A program made the translations under genes and the position numbers. From the NCBI GenBank assembly GCA_021399405.1, contig JAAFKL010000314.1:1-8351 (forward strand): DNA of 8,351 bases. Reading direction: 5' to 3'. The notes beneath the pieces were generated by a model, which was not told the DNA's origin, ran no database searches, and was given only the letters and a program-made list of their open reading frames with translations. Below, in pieces: positions 1 through 5,632 of the stretch (its first letter is position 1; every line of letters begins with the position of its first letter). This DNA comes from Candidatus Heimdallarchaeota archaeon (lineage in GTDB: Archaea; Asgardarchaeota; Heimdallarchaeia; Heimdallarchaeales; Kariarchaeaceae).

Positions 1-10
1 AATTATTTAA
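1..10 (+). promoter_or_regulatory. possible TATA box of the ICMT-like gene
   Basis: The A/T-only stretch AATTATTTAA lies about 25 to 30 bases before the ATG at 34, the spacing expected for an archaeal TATA box driving a leaderless transcript. No Shine-Dalgarno site is visible before that ATG, which fits. It sits at the window edge in A/T-rich sequence, so the call is weak. Confidence 0.25.
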
Positions 11-33
11 CAATTCTACTTATTTTCTATTAT

Positions 34-609
34 ATGATTCAATTCTCCATGGACATAATTAGCAAGATCCAAAGTGATCCATCGTTTAGCGTTTTCAACC
101 ATGGAATTAAAGAGACAGAAACAGATGTATTTACTCCAGGAATTAGTAGTCTAGTTATGTTTATTATTTGGTTTGCAGTAATCATTACTCGAGATTTGTA
201 CTTAGGGACTGAGAACTTGCCATATTTCAGAATAAATTATCCGGTGTACATAAATGATTTCTTACAAATTATGGGGATGGTCTTAGTGTTCCTTGGAGTC
301 ATTTTAGCCAATTGGTCAAGGATTATAAGGGGGATGCATTCCCCAAATTGGGGTTTTAAGAAATCAACTTTATTATTAACAACTGGACCATATCGGTATA
401 TAAGACATCCATCTTATACATTTTACATTCTTGTTACTTCAGGATTAGCAATTTTAACACAAATTTGGTTTGTGTATCTACTAATCTTTGGAGTTTCTAA
501 ATATTCAAACGTTGTTAAAATAGAAGAAAAAATGTTAATTTTACAGTTTGGGGATGAATACAAGAAATATCAATCAAGAACTAAAAAATTCATCCCGTTA
601 ATTTGGTAG
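34..609 (+). CDS. isoprenylcysteine carboxyl methyltransferase (ICMT)-family membrane protein
   Basis: This is a 191-residue integral membrane protein of the ICMT/phospholipid methyltransferase family, which transfers a methyl group from S-adenosylmethionine to a lipid-linked or small substrate at the membrane. The family signature is clear: GPYRYIRHPSY at residues 118-128, then an EEK at 164-166 and the tail FGDEYKKYQSRTKKFIPLIW, which together form the SAM-binding C-terminal part. Hydrophobic spans are seen near residues 38-60, 72-94 and 128-155. The length is normal for prokaryotic members. The ATG at 34 is the first in frame; a second at 49 is possible. Substrate cannot be told from sequence; prenyl-cysteine methylation, as in eukaryotic ICMT, is only one option. 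It is the first of two plus-strand genes and a T-tract follows it, so it is probably transcribed alone. No link to the sulfur genes is evident. Confidence 0.87.
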   Translation: MIQFSMDIISKIQSDPSFSVFNHGIKETETDVFTPGISSLVMFIIWFAVIITRDLYLGTENLPYFRINYPVYINDFLQIMGMVLVFLGVILANWSRIIRGMHSPNWGFKKSTLLLTTGPYRYIRHPSYTFYILVTSGLAILTQIWFVYLLIFGVSKYSNVVKIEEKMLILQFGDEYKKYQSRTKKFIPLIW

Positions 610-649
610 TTTTCATATTCACGACGCATAAGAAAAATCCAAATGTTAA

Positions 650-656
650 TTTTTTT
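650..656 (+). terminator. oligo-T terminator after the ICMT-like gene
   Basis: A run of seven T lies 40 bases after the stop codon at 607-609. Archaeal RNA polymerase terminates at such non-template-strand T-tracts without needing a hairpin, and no hairpin is obvious. A separate TATA-like box follows at 682, which supports a transcription boundary here. Confidence 0.45.
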
Positions 657-681
657 CTAAATCAGACTTCTCTACTTGTAA

Positions 682-691
682 CTTTTATAAG
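682..691 (+). promoter_or_regulatory. TATA-like box of the TPR/winged-helix gene
   Basis: CTTTTATAAG is a good archaeal TATA-box match in the 111-bp gap between the two plus-strand genes. A start of transcription about 25 bases downstream would fall near 710-716, leaving only a few bases of leader before the TTG start codon at 721. This fits the absence of a Shine-Dalgarno site there. Confidence 0.45.
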
Positions 692-720
692 CTATTCTTC
701 AAGAACCACCATGTTAGCCC

Positions 721-2400
721 TTGAGTGTAGTTCTACTTCTTGACCTAATTGATACGGGTAAGTATAATGAGGCATGGGTAGAACTTGAAACGTTGGAATA
801 TCCCGAAAATTTAGAAGGTGAATTCTGGAGAATACATATTTCATGGTATAAACTACATTCCAAGGAAGCTATTACAATAGCAGAAAAAGCAATTATCTTG
901 GCTGAAAAGAACAATCAACCTATTTGGAAATTAATGTATTACCTTTCTGGCTCTATAGCATTAATTATGTTAAGGGAATATGATCGAGCTCTTGAATGGG
1001 TAGATAAACTAGAGGATTTACTGGATCAAGTTAAGGGAACAGCCGAGTATGAAGAGAAAGAATCAGAGATTCAAAATATGTATCTTGCAGTTAAGGCATA
1101 TATCCATCTTAAAGGTGGATTACTTGACGACAGCATAGATCTTTTTGAACAGGCAGTTGCTATTGGAGAAAAACAAGAATCAACATGGGGCGGATTCAAT
1201 ACTATCAGATCAATCGGATATTCAACGTTAGGTAATGCATATCTGCTAAAAGGTAGATTTGATGAAGCACTCGAAGTGTTCAAAAAACGATTGGCTCTAG
1301 CATATGAAATGAAAAATTTAATTTTTATCTGGAGAAGCCAGCAACAAATCACTGAGGTCTATTGGAAAACAAATCAATATTTTGATGCATATCATAATTT
1401 AAAGATTGTACTTGCCAAGTATGATGATTTTAAGGATGCTAAAGAATTTATATGGCGACACAAAGTTCAATCACTATTCAAATTAATCATTTTAGGGTTA
1501 AAAATGTCTAATCCTAAAGAAGCTAAGGAATATTATCAGAGATTAGAAGAAATCACTGATGAACAAGGGCCTGTAGGTTATCCTTACAGTTTGAAGATTT
1601 CTGAAGCTTTAATTTTGAAATATAGCACTAAGTTAAGAGACAAGGTTGCAGCATTAGATATTCTGATTGAGATTAACGATGAAATTGATAAATCAAAACT
1701 ATATGTCAGCGACGGAGTAGTCGATGATAATATTCCATTGATTACATTACTTAATCTTTACGATCTTTATCTTTGGGAGCTAAAATCTACTGAAAATGAA
1801 GCAGTGGTAGGAGAAATCGATGAACTATCCTCTAAATTAATTTTTATCGCTTTATCTTACAATTCTTATCCGATACTTGGGGAAGCAATACTTTTGGATG
1901 CTCGTTACAACAGAATAACTACTAATCTGAAGTATTCTAAAGAGTTGTATGAACGAGCAATCAGCTTATCCCGTGAACAAGGATTAGGTGAAATCGCTGA
2001 GCAGGCCGAAACGGAACTAACATCTTTAGAAACTGAAATGAGTAACTGGTCATCGATTATCGATCTTGCTACGATAGAAGAAACAGATGGTCAAGATCTT
2101 GAAGACACATCTAAGCAATTAATGAATTATAAATTTCTGTTGAACCCTGTAAAATTATCAATTGTGAAAATATTGATAAACCACAACCAATTCGCTTCCG
2201 CCGAATTAAGGTCTATGTTGGGCATATCCTGGGGTAAATTTTCTACACATGTTGATTCGTTAATCAAGGAGGGGTTAATCACCTCAGAAAAAGAATTTGT
2301 CGATAATAAACCCCGAACATTATTATTTATCGAACAAAAGGGCCGTACCTACTTTCAAGAATTAAAGGGTGTTTTGAAAAAGACTATTTATACAATTTAA
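721..2400 (+). CDS. TPR-repeat protein with C-terminal winged-helix (HTH_34-like) domain
   Basis: This 559-residue soluble protein joins a long helical TPR-type array (about residues 1-440) to a DNA-binding winged helix (about 473-556). TPR-like helix pairs recur, for example GKYNEAWVELETLE near the N-terminus and GRFDEALEVFKKRLALAYEM near residue 180. The winged helix begins LLNPVKLSIVKILINH and continues through SAELRSMLGISWGKFSTHVD to a wing ending in RTLLFIEQKGRTYF, the pattern of HTH_34 regulators. It probably regulates transcription in response to a protein or ligand bound by the TPR part; the target is unknown. The start is TTG: the frame is closed by a TAG at 715-717 and the first in-frame ATG is about 70 residues in, which would cut off TPR sequence. 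It runs convergently toward the gene ending at 2424, with 23 bp between. TPR-HTH fusions are frequent in Asgard archaea, which supports but does not prove that origin. Confidence 0.85.
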   Translation: MSVVLLLDLIDTGKYNEAWVELETLEYPENLEGEFWRIHISWYKLHSKEAITIAEKAIILAEKNNQPIWKLMYYLSGSIALIMLREYDRALEWVDKLEDLLDQVKGTAEYEEKESEIQNMYLAVKAYIHLKGGLLDDSIDLFEQAVAIGEKQESTWGGFNTIRSIGYSTLGNAYLLKGRFDEALEVFKKRLALAYEMKNLIFIWRSQQQITEVYWKTNQYFDAYHNLKIVLAKYDDFKDAKEFIWRHKVQSLFKLIILGLKMSNPKEAKEYYQRLEEITDEQGPVGYPYSLKISEALILKYSTKLRDKVAALDILIEINDEIDKSKLYVSDGVVDDNIPLITLLNLYDLYLWELKSTENEAVVGEIDELSSKLIFIALSYNSYPILGEAILLDARYNRITTNLKYSKELYERAISLSREQGLGEIAEQAETELTSLETEMSNWSSIIDLATIEETDGQDLEDTSKQLMNYKFLLNPVKLSIVKILINHNQFASAELRSMLGISWGKFSTHVDSLIKEGLITSEKEFVDNKPRTLLFIEQKGRTYFQELKGVLKKTIYTI

Positions 2401-2423
2401 TAATATTATATGTTAAAGTTTTA

Positions 2424-2819
2424 CTACAGCCTTTCGATTTCAGAAACAGATAATTCGTGCTCGTGAGGGCAATCACATACATCGGGTTTCACTCGATGGA
2501 AAATACCACCGATAATGAATTTGTTGTAAGATTCTCTTATATCAACACTACCATCACATTTCCATAAATCTATGCTGAGTGATTCAAATATATCAAAACA
2601 CGAGATACATAATTCACAAGACACAATGACGTCAATATTATAATCATCAAGATATAATGCTAATTTGCAGTTACTATCATCATCAGGGAAATTTGGGACC
2701 ACTTCAATGATTTCTTTACCTGTATCATAGATCAAATACGATTTTGCGTTACCCAATACCCTTTCAAGTTTACTATCCAAAGTGGCTTCTTTATCAGCAG
2801 ATGGAAAACAGATTCTCAT
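2424..2819 (-). CDS. divergent Cys-rich NifX/NifB-like (dinitrogenase Fe-Mo cofactor family) protein
   Basis: The 131-residue product opens with MRICFPSADKEATLDSKLER and YLIYDTGK, which matches the start of the NifX/NifB C-terminal-like family (PF02579), small proteins that bind Fe-S or Fe-Mo precursor clusters. It differs from the usual member: the HFGR and GGMG-type loops are absent, and the middle carries Cys68-x2-Cys71-x2-Cys74. Further Cys occur at 4, 51, 88, 115 and 117, and the C-terminus has CDCPHEH, a plausible metal site. A GAGGTAA ribosome binding site (complement of about 2829-2835) supports the ATG at 2819. It stands alone, separated by 295 bp from the gene before it, and has its own promoter region with a SurR-type site. 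The role is inferred: metal or sulfur handling linked to the neighbouring sulfur genes. Family assignment is moderate because the sequence is divergent. Confidence 0.68.
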   Translation of the reverse strand: MRICFPSADKEATLDSKLERVLGNAKSYLIYDTGKEIIEVVPNFPDDDSNCKLALYLDDYNIDVIVSCELCISCFDIFESLSIDLWKCDGSVDIRESYNKFIIGGIFHRVKPDVCDCPHEHELSVSEIERL

Positions 2820-2860
2820 TTTTTTTCTTTACCTCTCGTAGAAATACTAGATAATTGTAC

Positions 2861-2873
2861 TTCACATTGTGAA
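2861..2873. promoter_or_regulatory. perfect 13-bp palindrome TTCACATTGTGAA, possible operator
   Basis: TTCACA and TGTGAA are exact inverted repeats around one central T. The site lies 42 to 54 bases before the start codon of the Cys-rich NifX-like gene, close to where transcription would start if the TATA-like sequence at 2892-2900 is used. A palindrome at a start site is a typical repressor position. Its core ACATTGT also occurs at 2901-2907 and 2924-2930. It does not match GTTn3AAC, so a second regulator is possible. Confidence 0.4.
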
Positions 2874-2891
2874 AGACAACAACACGTTTCT

Positions 2892-2900
2892 ATTAATATA
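2892..2900 (-). promoter_or_regulatory. TATA-like box of the Cys-rich NifX-like gene
   Basis: Read on the minus strand this is TATATTAAT, about 70 to 80 bases before the ATG at 2819. Transcription from about 2868 would give a leader of roughly 50 bases that contains the GAGGTAA ribosome binding site. The extended SurR-type site lies just upstream of it. The surrounding sequence is A/T-rich, so alternatives exist. Confidence 0.4.
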
Positions 2901-2908
2901 ACATTGTC

Positions 2909-2933
2909 AACTATTAGTTATTAACATTGTGTT
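2909..2933. promoter_or_regulatory. extended SurR-type operator, AAC-n5-GTTATTAAC-n5-GTT
   Basis: The core GTTATTAAC at 2917-2925 is an exact GTTn3AAC, the consensus described for the archaeal sulfur regulator SurR. A further GTT five bases to the right (2931-2933) and an AAC five bases to the left (2909-2911) give the extended form GTTn3AACn5GTT on both strands at once. It lies in the 295-bp gap before the Cys-rich NifX-like gene and just upstream of its TATA-like box, a position from which SurR-type factors usually activate. Bases 2918-2933 recur with one mismatch in front of tusA. The rest of the gap (2934-3114) is A/T-rich and I see no gene in it. Confidence 0.6.
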
Positions 2934-3114
2934 TATGATTAATATTCACTAATATAATCTTAGAATTTACAGTGCATTAAACTATCGAGAAGAGAAGTTC
3001 TAGATAAGATAAACCTCATTTAGTAACAGGATTAATTTATATGAAATTTATTTATTTTTATTAAATTTTAATTAGTGATTTACATAAATTTTGAATAATT
3101 TAGGAGTGAGTAAG

Positions 3115-3489
3115 TTAATTGTCTTTTTTGTGATTAGATCCTGAGCAACCTTCATTAAGCATTGATAATTGCTCATTTCTATATTTGTCGATTATTTCAT
3201 CAACTTCTTGAATTGGGGTTTTGAAAACTGCTATACCAGCGTCAGAAAATTTGTCAATTGCTTTTTGACCCATTCCGCCTGCAATAATAATATTTACACC
3301 TTTCAATCGTAAGAAATCAGTTGGATTAACTGTTCCTCCAAAATGATCTGATGTATTTTTCAAAACAAAATCCTTTGTCGGATCATCAATATCTTCAATA
3401 ATATAATATTGTGGGGATCTCCCAAAATGAGATGAAGGAATTGATTTCCTTTCATTGGCCAATTTTATAGGAATTGCTATCGTCGTCAT
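3115..3489 (-). CDS. NifX/NifB-like (dinitrogenase Fe-Mo cofactor family) protein
   Basis: The 124-residue product is a standard member of the PF02579 family, small proteins that bind Fe-S or Fe-Mo cluster precursors. It has IAIPIKLANERKSIPSSHFG, with HFGRSP at residues 21-26, the loop IIAGGMGQKAIDKF at 68-81, and an unordered tail with a Cys at 115 and His at 120. In NifX/NifB homologs these regions line the cluster-binding face. No nitrogenase gene is seen here, so a nitrogen-fixation role is not supported. It is the last gene of the tusA operon, 22 bp after the DsrE-family gene, with ribosome binding site AAGGTGA (complement of 3494-3500) before the ATG. The likely job, by context, is binding or delivering a metal-sulfur or metal-selenium species; many archaea carry such genes of unknown use. 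Confidence 0.86.
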   Translation of the reverse strand: MTTIAIPIKLANERKSIPSSHFGRSPQYYIIEDIDDPTKDFVLKNTSDHFGGTVNPTDFLRLKGVNIIIAGGMGQKAIDKFSDAGIAVFKTPIQEVDEIIDKYRNEQLSMLNEGCSGSNHKKDN

Positions 3490-3511
3490 AATTTCACCTT
3501 TACCAAATACA

Positions 3512-3925
3512 TTACAAGAAGATCATTTTATCAGCATCATAGAGATCATCTATGTAAGCACCAATTGTCAATATTTTATCAACAATATCGATAAAGTCCT
3601 CTTTTTCTAAATTATCTATATCTGCCATTAAAGAACAAAGAGTAATAGTAACATCACCATATTCTTTCAAATCAGCAAGTATTTCATACCAACAATTGAC
3701 TTGTCGAGTTTCAATCCCTTTTTTCAAAGATTCACCATATCCTTCAACAGGGCTTTGGATATAAGAAAGATCTTTGTATCGATCTTTTCTAAATGCCCAA
3801 ACGGCAGAATCCATAACGAAGATTTTTACCTTCATGTCAAATGATACTGCACCAGTTACAATTGTAGATAATGATGCTAGCTTGTTCAGAGACCCTTCTT
3901 GTAGTAAAATTGACAAAAATACCAT
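3512..3925 (-). CDS. DsrE-family sulfur carrier-like protein
   Basis: This 137-residue soluble protein resembles the DsrE/DsrF/DsrH group, including the archaeal DsrE-like proteins once labelled peroxiredoxin-like. These bind sulfur as a cysteine persulfide and hand it to partners such as TusA. The N-terminal half follows the family pattern: a beta strand, a helix near SLNKLASLSTIVTGAVSFDM, then KVKIFVMDSAVWAF, where a Cys-poor strand precedes the next helix. Two Cys are present, Cys78 in VNCWYEIL and Cys97 in TLCSLMAD; the second lies in the strand-loop position where DsrE proteins keep the reactive Cys. The gene sits 10 bp after yeeE, and its ribosome binding site GAGGT (complement of 3933-3937) overlaps the yeeE stop codon, so the two are probably coupled in translation. 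The exact DsrE subgroup is uncertain. Confidence 0.78.
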   Translation of the reverse strand: MVFLSILLQEGSLNKLASLSTIVTGAVSFDMKVKIFVMDSAVWAFRKDRYKDLSYIQSPVEGYGESLKKGIETRQVNCWYEILADLKEYGDVTITLCSLMADIDNLEKEDFIDIVDKILTIGAYIDDLYDADKMIFL

Positions 3926-3935
3926 AATAATAACC

Positions 3936-5102
3936 TCACATTACACAAAGTTTTCTTGATTTGTCATTCCATTTGACAATCCAGTACCAGAATGCCATAA
4001 TTAGCAAGAGAATTGCATAAGCACCAGCATATCCGAATTGTTCAGGAAGGAAATTAGTATCTTGATCTGGTAAAGCTTCAAAGAAGTCTTCCTTGAGATA
4101 TTTTGTTGTGACTGGAAGCATAATTAACATTCCAACAACTGAAAACATTAGCTTTACTTGACCTTCACCAGCTCTCCAAATTGATCCAACACAGCAACCT
4201 CCAGCTAAGGTCATACCAAAGCCAAAAATTGTTCCACCGATGATTGCAGCTAACCAGAAATGACCAAATACAAACATTGGTTCTCTAGTAGCATCAACGA
4301 ATTTCATAGTACCAATTCCAGCAATACCAACTAATATGCCTGCCATCACTGCAAGTGCCGGTTCAGAGTCTCCACTCATAAATGGTTCACGAAGTGCACG
4401 TACAATGCAAAATCTTGATCTTTGTAGAATGATACCAATTAATAATCCAACGATTGTAAATCCAATCAGAATTTTTTCTGCTGGGATGTCTACATCGTAA
4501 AGTGAAACGATGTAAAAAGCAACAACAACTAGTAGAAAACCCAATATTGGTTGAATGAATCTTTTATCAGATCCAAGTTTCAAAGTCATTGATTTACCAG
4601 TACTAATTCCTGGGAATTTATCAATTTCAAATACTAACCATCGTACTGCAATGTAAACACCTATTACTAATCCCAGTGTAAATATTAATGCACCACCAGA
4701 TAAGGCAGCCCATCCACTGAAGAAACTACCTAATGTACATCCAAGTCCAAGGTTTGCACCTATACCCATGAATGCACCACCAATGAGACCTTTCATTAAT
4801 TCCCCAAATGGTGGAATTCTAAGGTTGTATTGCTTAGCAAACAGTGCTGCTGCCATTGATCCCATGAATGTCAAAATACCTAGCATGGCATATCTGTTAT
4901 CTATTATCTTTTGGGTTTCCCAGCCAAATATATTTTGGCCAATATTGGTAACACCACCAGATTGTCCCCATGGCGAAGCGAAAATTGTTAGTACAATACT
5001 TAATACAGCTAGTAGTATACTTCCAACCCACATAGGCCACGATTTTCCAAAGAATTTATCGTAGAGTCCTGTAAAAACTCCTTTTTCATTGTTTTCAGTC
5101 AT
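3936..5102 (-). CDS. YeeE/YedE-family sulfur (or selenium) compound transporter
   Basis: This 388-residue integral membrane protein is a double-length YeeE/YedE (PF04143) transporter. About ten hydrophobic spans are visible, arranged as two halves. Each half keeps the Cys-bearing loops that pass a sulfur compound through the membrane: GLGCTLGSFFSGW with Cys121, RSRFCIVRALREP with Cys232, and GGCCVGSIWRAGEG with Cys303 and Cys304. In the characterised relative TsuA, conserved Cys residues relay thiosulfate into the cell. YedE/FdhT relatives are tied to selenium and usually have GCP at the last motif; here it reads GCCVGS. The gene starts 12 bp after tusA and is followed closely by a DsrE-family gene, an arrangement like yeeE-yeeD or yedE-yedF. 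Sulfur-compound uptake is the best call; the substrate is not visible in the sequence. Confidence 0.91.
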   Translation of the reverse strand: MTENNEKGVFTGLYDKFFGKSWPMWVGSILLAVLSIVLTIFASPWGQSGGVTNIGQNIFGWETQKIIDNRYAMLGILTFMGSMAAALFAKQYNLRIPPFGELMKGLIGGAFMGIGANLGLGCTLGSFFSGWAALSGGALIFTLGLVIGVYIAVRWLVFEIDKFPGISTGKSMTLKLGSDKRFIQPILGFLLVVVAFYIVSLYDVDIPAEKILIGFTIVGLLIGIILQRSRFCIVRALREPFMSGDSEPALAVMAGILVGIAGIGTMKFVDATREPMFVFGHFWLAAIIGGTIFGFGMTLAGGCCVGSIWRAGEGQVKLMFSVVGMLIMLPVTTKYLKEDFFEALPDQDTNFLPEQFGYAGAYAILLLIMAFWYWIVKWNDKSRKLCVM

Positions 5103-5114
5103 TTTTTTTCCCTT

Positions 5115-5342
5115 TTATCCTTTCTTTATGAAAAATATGTACTTTCCGCCCTCTTCGTTTGAATCTAAGAGTTCGTTTTTGGTCCGATTGCACCATTTTG
5201 GTACATCTTCCACTGATCCAGGATCGGTACCAATCATTTTCAGTACCTGTCCGGTATCCAACTTATCAATTGTCTTTGACAGTTTTAGAACTGGCATAGG
5301 ACATGATAATCCAGAGCAATCAAGTTCTTGATCGACTTGCAT
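5115..5342 (-). CDS. tusA: TusA-family sulfur carrier protein
   Basis: This is a complete TusA/SirA/YeeD-type protein of 75 residues. It carries sulfur as a persulfide on the Cys of the CPxP motif, Cys14 in LDCSGLSCPMPVLKLSK. The rest of the fold follows, TDPGSVEDVPKWC at 39-51 and NELLD after it. I place the start at the ATG of 5342, giving MQVDQELDCSG, the usual family beginning; a TTG at 5360 would add six residues (the first five before the ATG being MAIYH) that family members lack. No Shine-Dalgarno site precedes this ATG, and an A/T box about 26 to 34 bases upstream would make the message leaderless. It is the first gene of an operon with the YeeE transporter, a DsrE-family protein and a NifX-like protein. 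It probably accepts imported sulfur from YeeE, as TsuB/YeeD does. A selenium role like that of YedF is possible. Confidence 0.96.
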   Translation of the reverse strand: MQVDQELDCSGLSCPMPVLKLSKTIDKLDTGQVLKMIGTDPGSVEDVPKWCNRTKNELLDSNEEGGKYIFFIKKG

Positions 5343-5367
5343 GTTATGATATATAGCCAATATGCTA

Positions 5368-5377
5368 TTATTAATAT
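5368..5377 (-). promoter_or_regulatory. possible TATA box of the tusA operon
   Basis: On the minus strand this reads ATATTAATAA, 26 to 35 bases before the tusA ATG. That spacing puts transcription start at or next to the ATG and explains the missing Shine-Dalgarno site. It overlaps the shared 16-bp block, so a regulator bound there would touch TATA-binding protein. TATATAT at 5347-5353 is too close to the ATG to serve this gene. Confidence 0.35.
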
Positions 5378-5389
5378 TGTGTTATTAAC
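5368..5389. promoter_or_regulatory. SurR-type operator GTTATTAAC and shared block before tusA
   Basis: GTTATTAAC at 5381-5389 exactly fits GTTn3AAC. Five bases to its left stands AAT (5373-5375) where the extended site would have AAC, and the five spacer bases ATTGT are the same as in the site at 2909-2933. Bases 5368-5383 equal 2918-2933 except for one position. TTAATA and TATTAA at 5371-5376 and 5383-5388 also form a perfect inverted repeat. The site is 39 to 47 bases before the tusA ATG. The remainder of this 290-bp gap, 5390-5632, is A/T-rich and shows no gene or clear site. Confidence 0.55.
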
Positions 5390-5632
5390 TAAATAATTAC
5401 AATCGTATTTTTCATTTTTTATATCATTTTCGCAATTAATCAAAAGATAATTAATCGATCTTACATTATTTACAATTTATTTTGGACTATTAACCAATTA
5501 TTAAGAATATTTTCATTAATTATCCATTTATCAAATATCTATTTAAATTTAACTCAAGGTTAACAGCATACATTAAATTTTAATCAATTTGAAAACATTA
5601 TTTGCAAATAAATCGACGATTCACCATTACTG

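Noticed and set aside
91..99. A third GTTn3AAC match, GTTTTCAAC, inside the ICMT-like gene.
   Set aside because: It lies in coding sequence, has no flanking half-site or shared block, and about this many bare matches are expected by chance in A/T-rich DNA of this length.
711..743. An ATG at 711 just before the TTG start of the TPR gene, suggesting a frameshifted longer start.
   Set aside because: Its frame closes after ten codons, and the TTG reading already begins with a normal TPR N-terminus, so no frameshift is needed.
3044..3091. Inverted pair AAATTTAT and ATAAATTT in the gap after the NifX-like gene, considered as a terminator hairpin.
   Set aside because: The arms are A/T-only and 32 bases apart, with many equally good pairings in the surrounding A/T-rich sequence and no T-tract on the minus strand.
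3102..3109. AGGAGTGA on the plus strand, a Shine-Dalgarno look-alike.
   Set aside because: No plus-strand start codon with an open frame follows within a usable distance.
4768..5064. Open frame on the plus strand opposite the YeeE/YedE gene; similar plus-strand frames at 5589-5864, 6495-6761 and 6762-7034.
   Set aside because: Each lies antisense to a gene with strong family motifs, shows no recognisable protein features and has no convincing ribosome binding site.
5435..5456. Repeated ATTAATC with 15-bp spacing in the gap downstream of the SurR-like gene, considered as an operator array.
   Set aside because: Only two exact copies, low-complexity sequence, and it is far from the tusA start; no third spaced copy was found.
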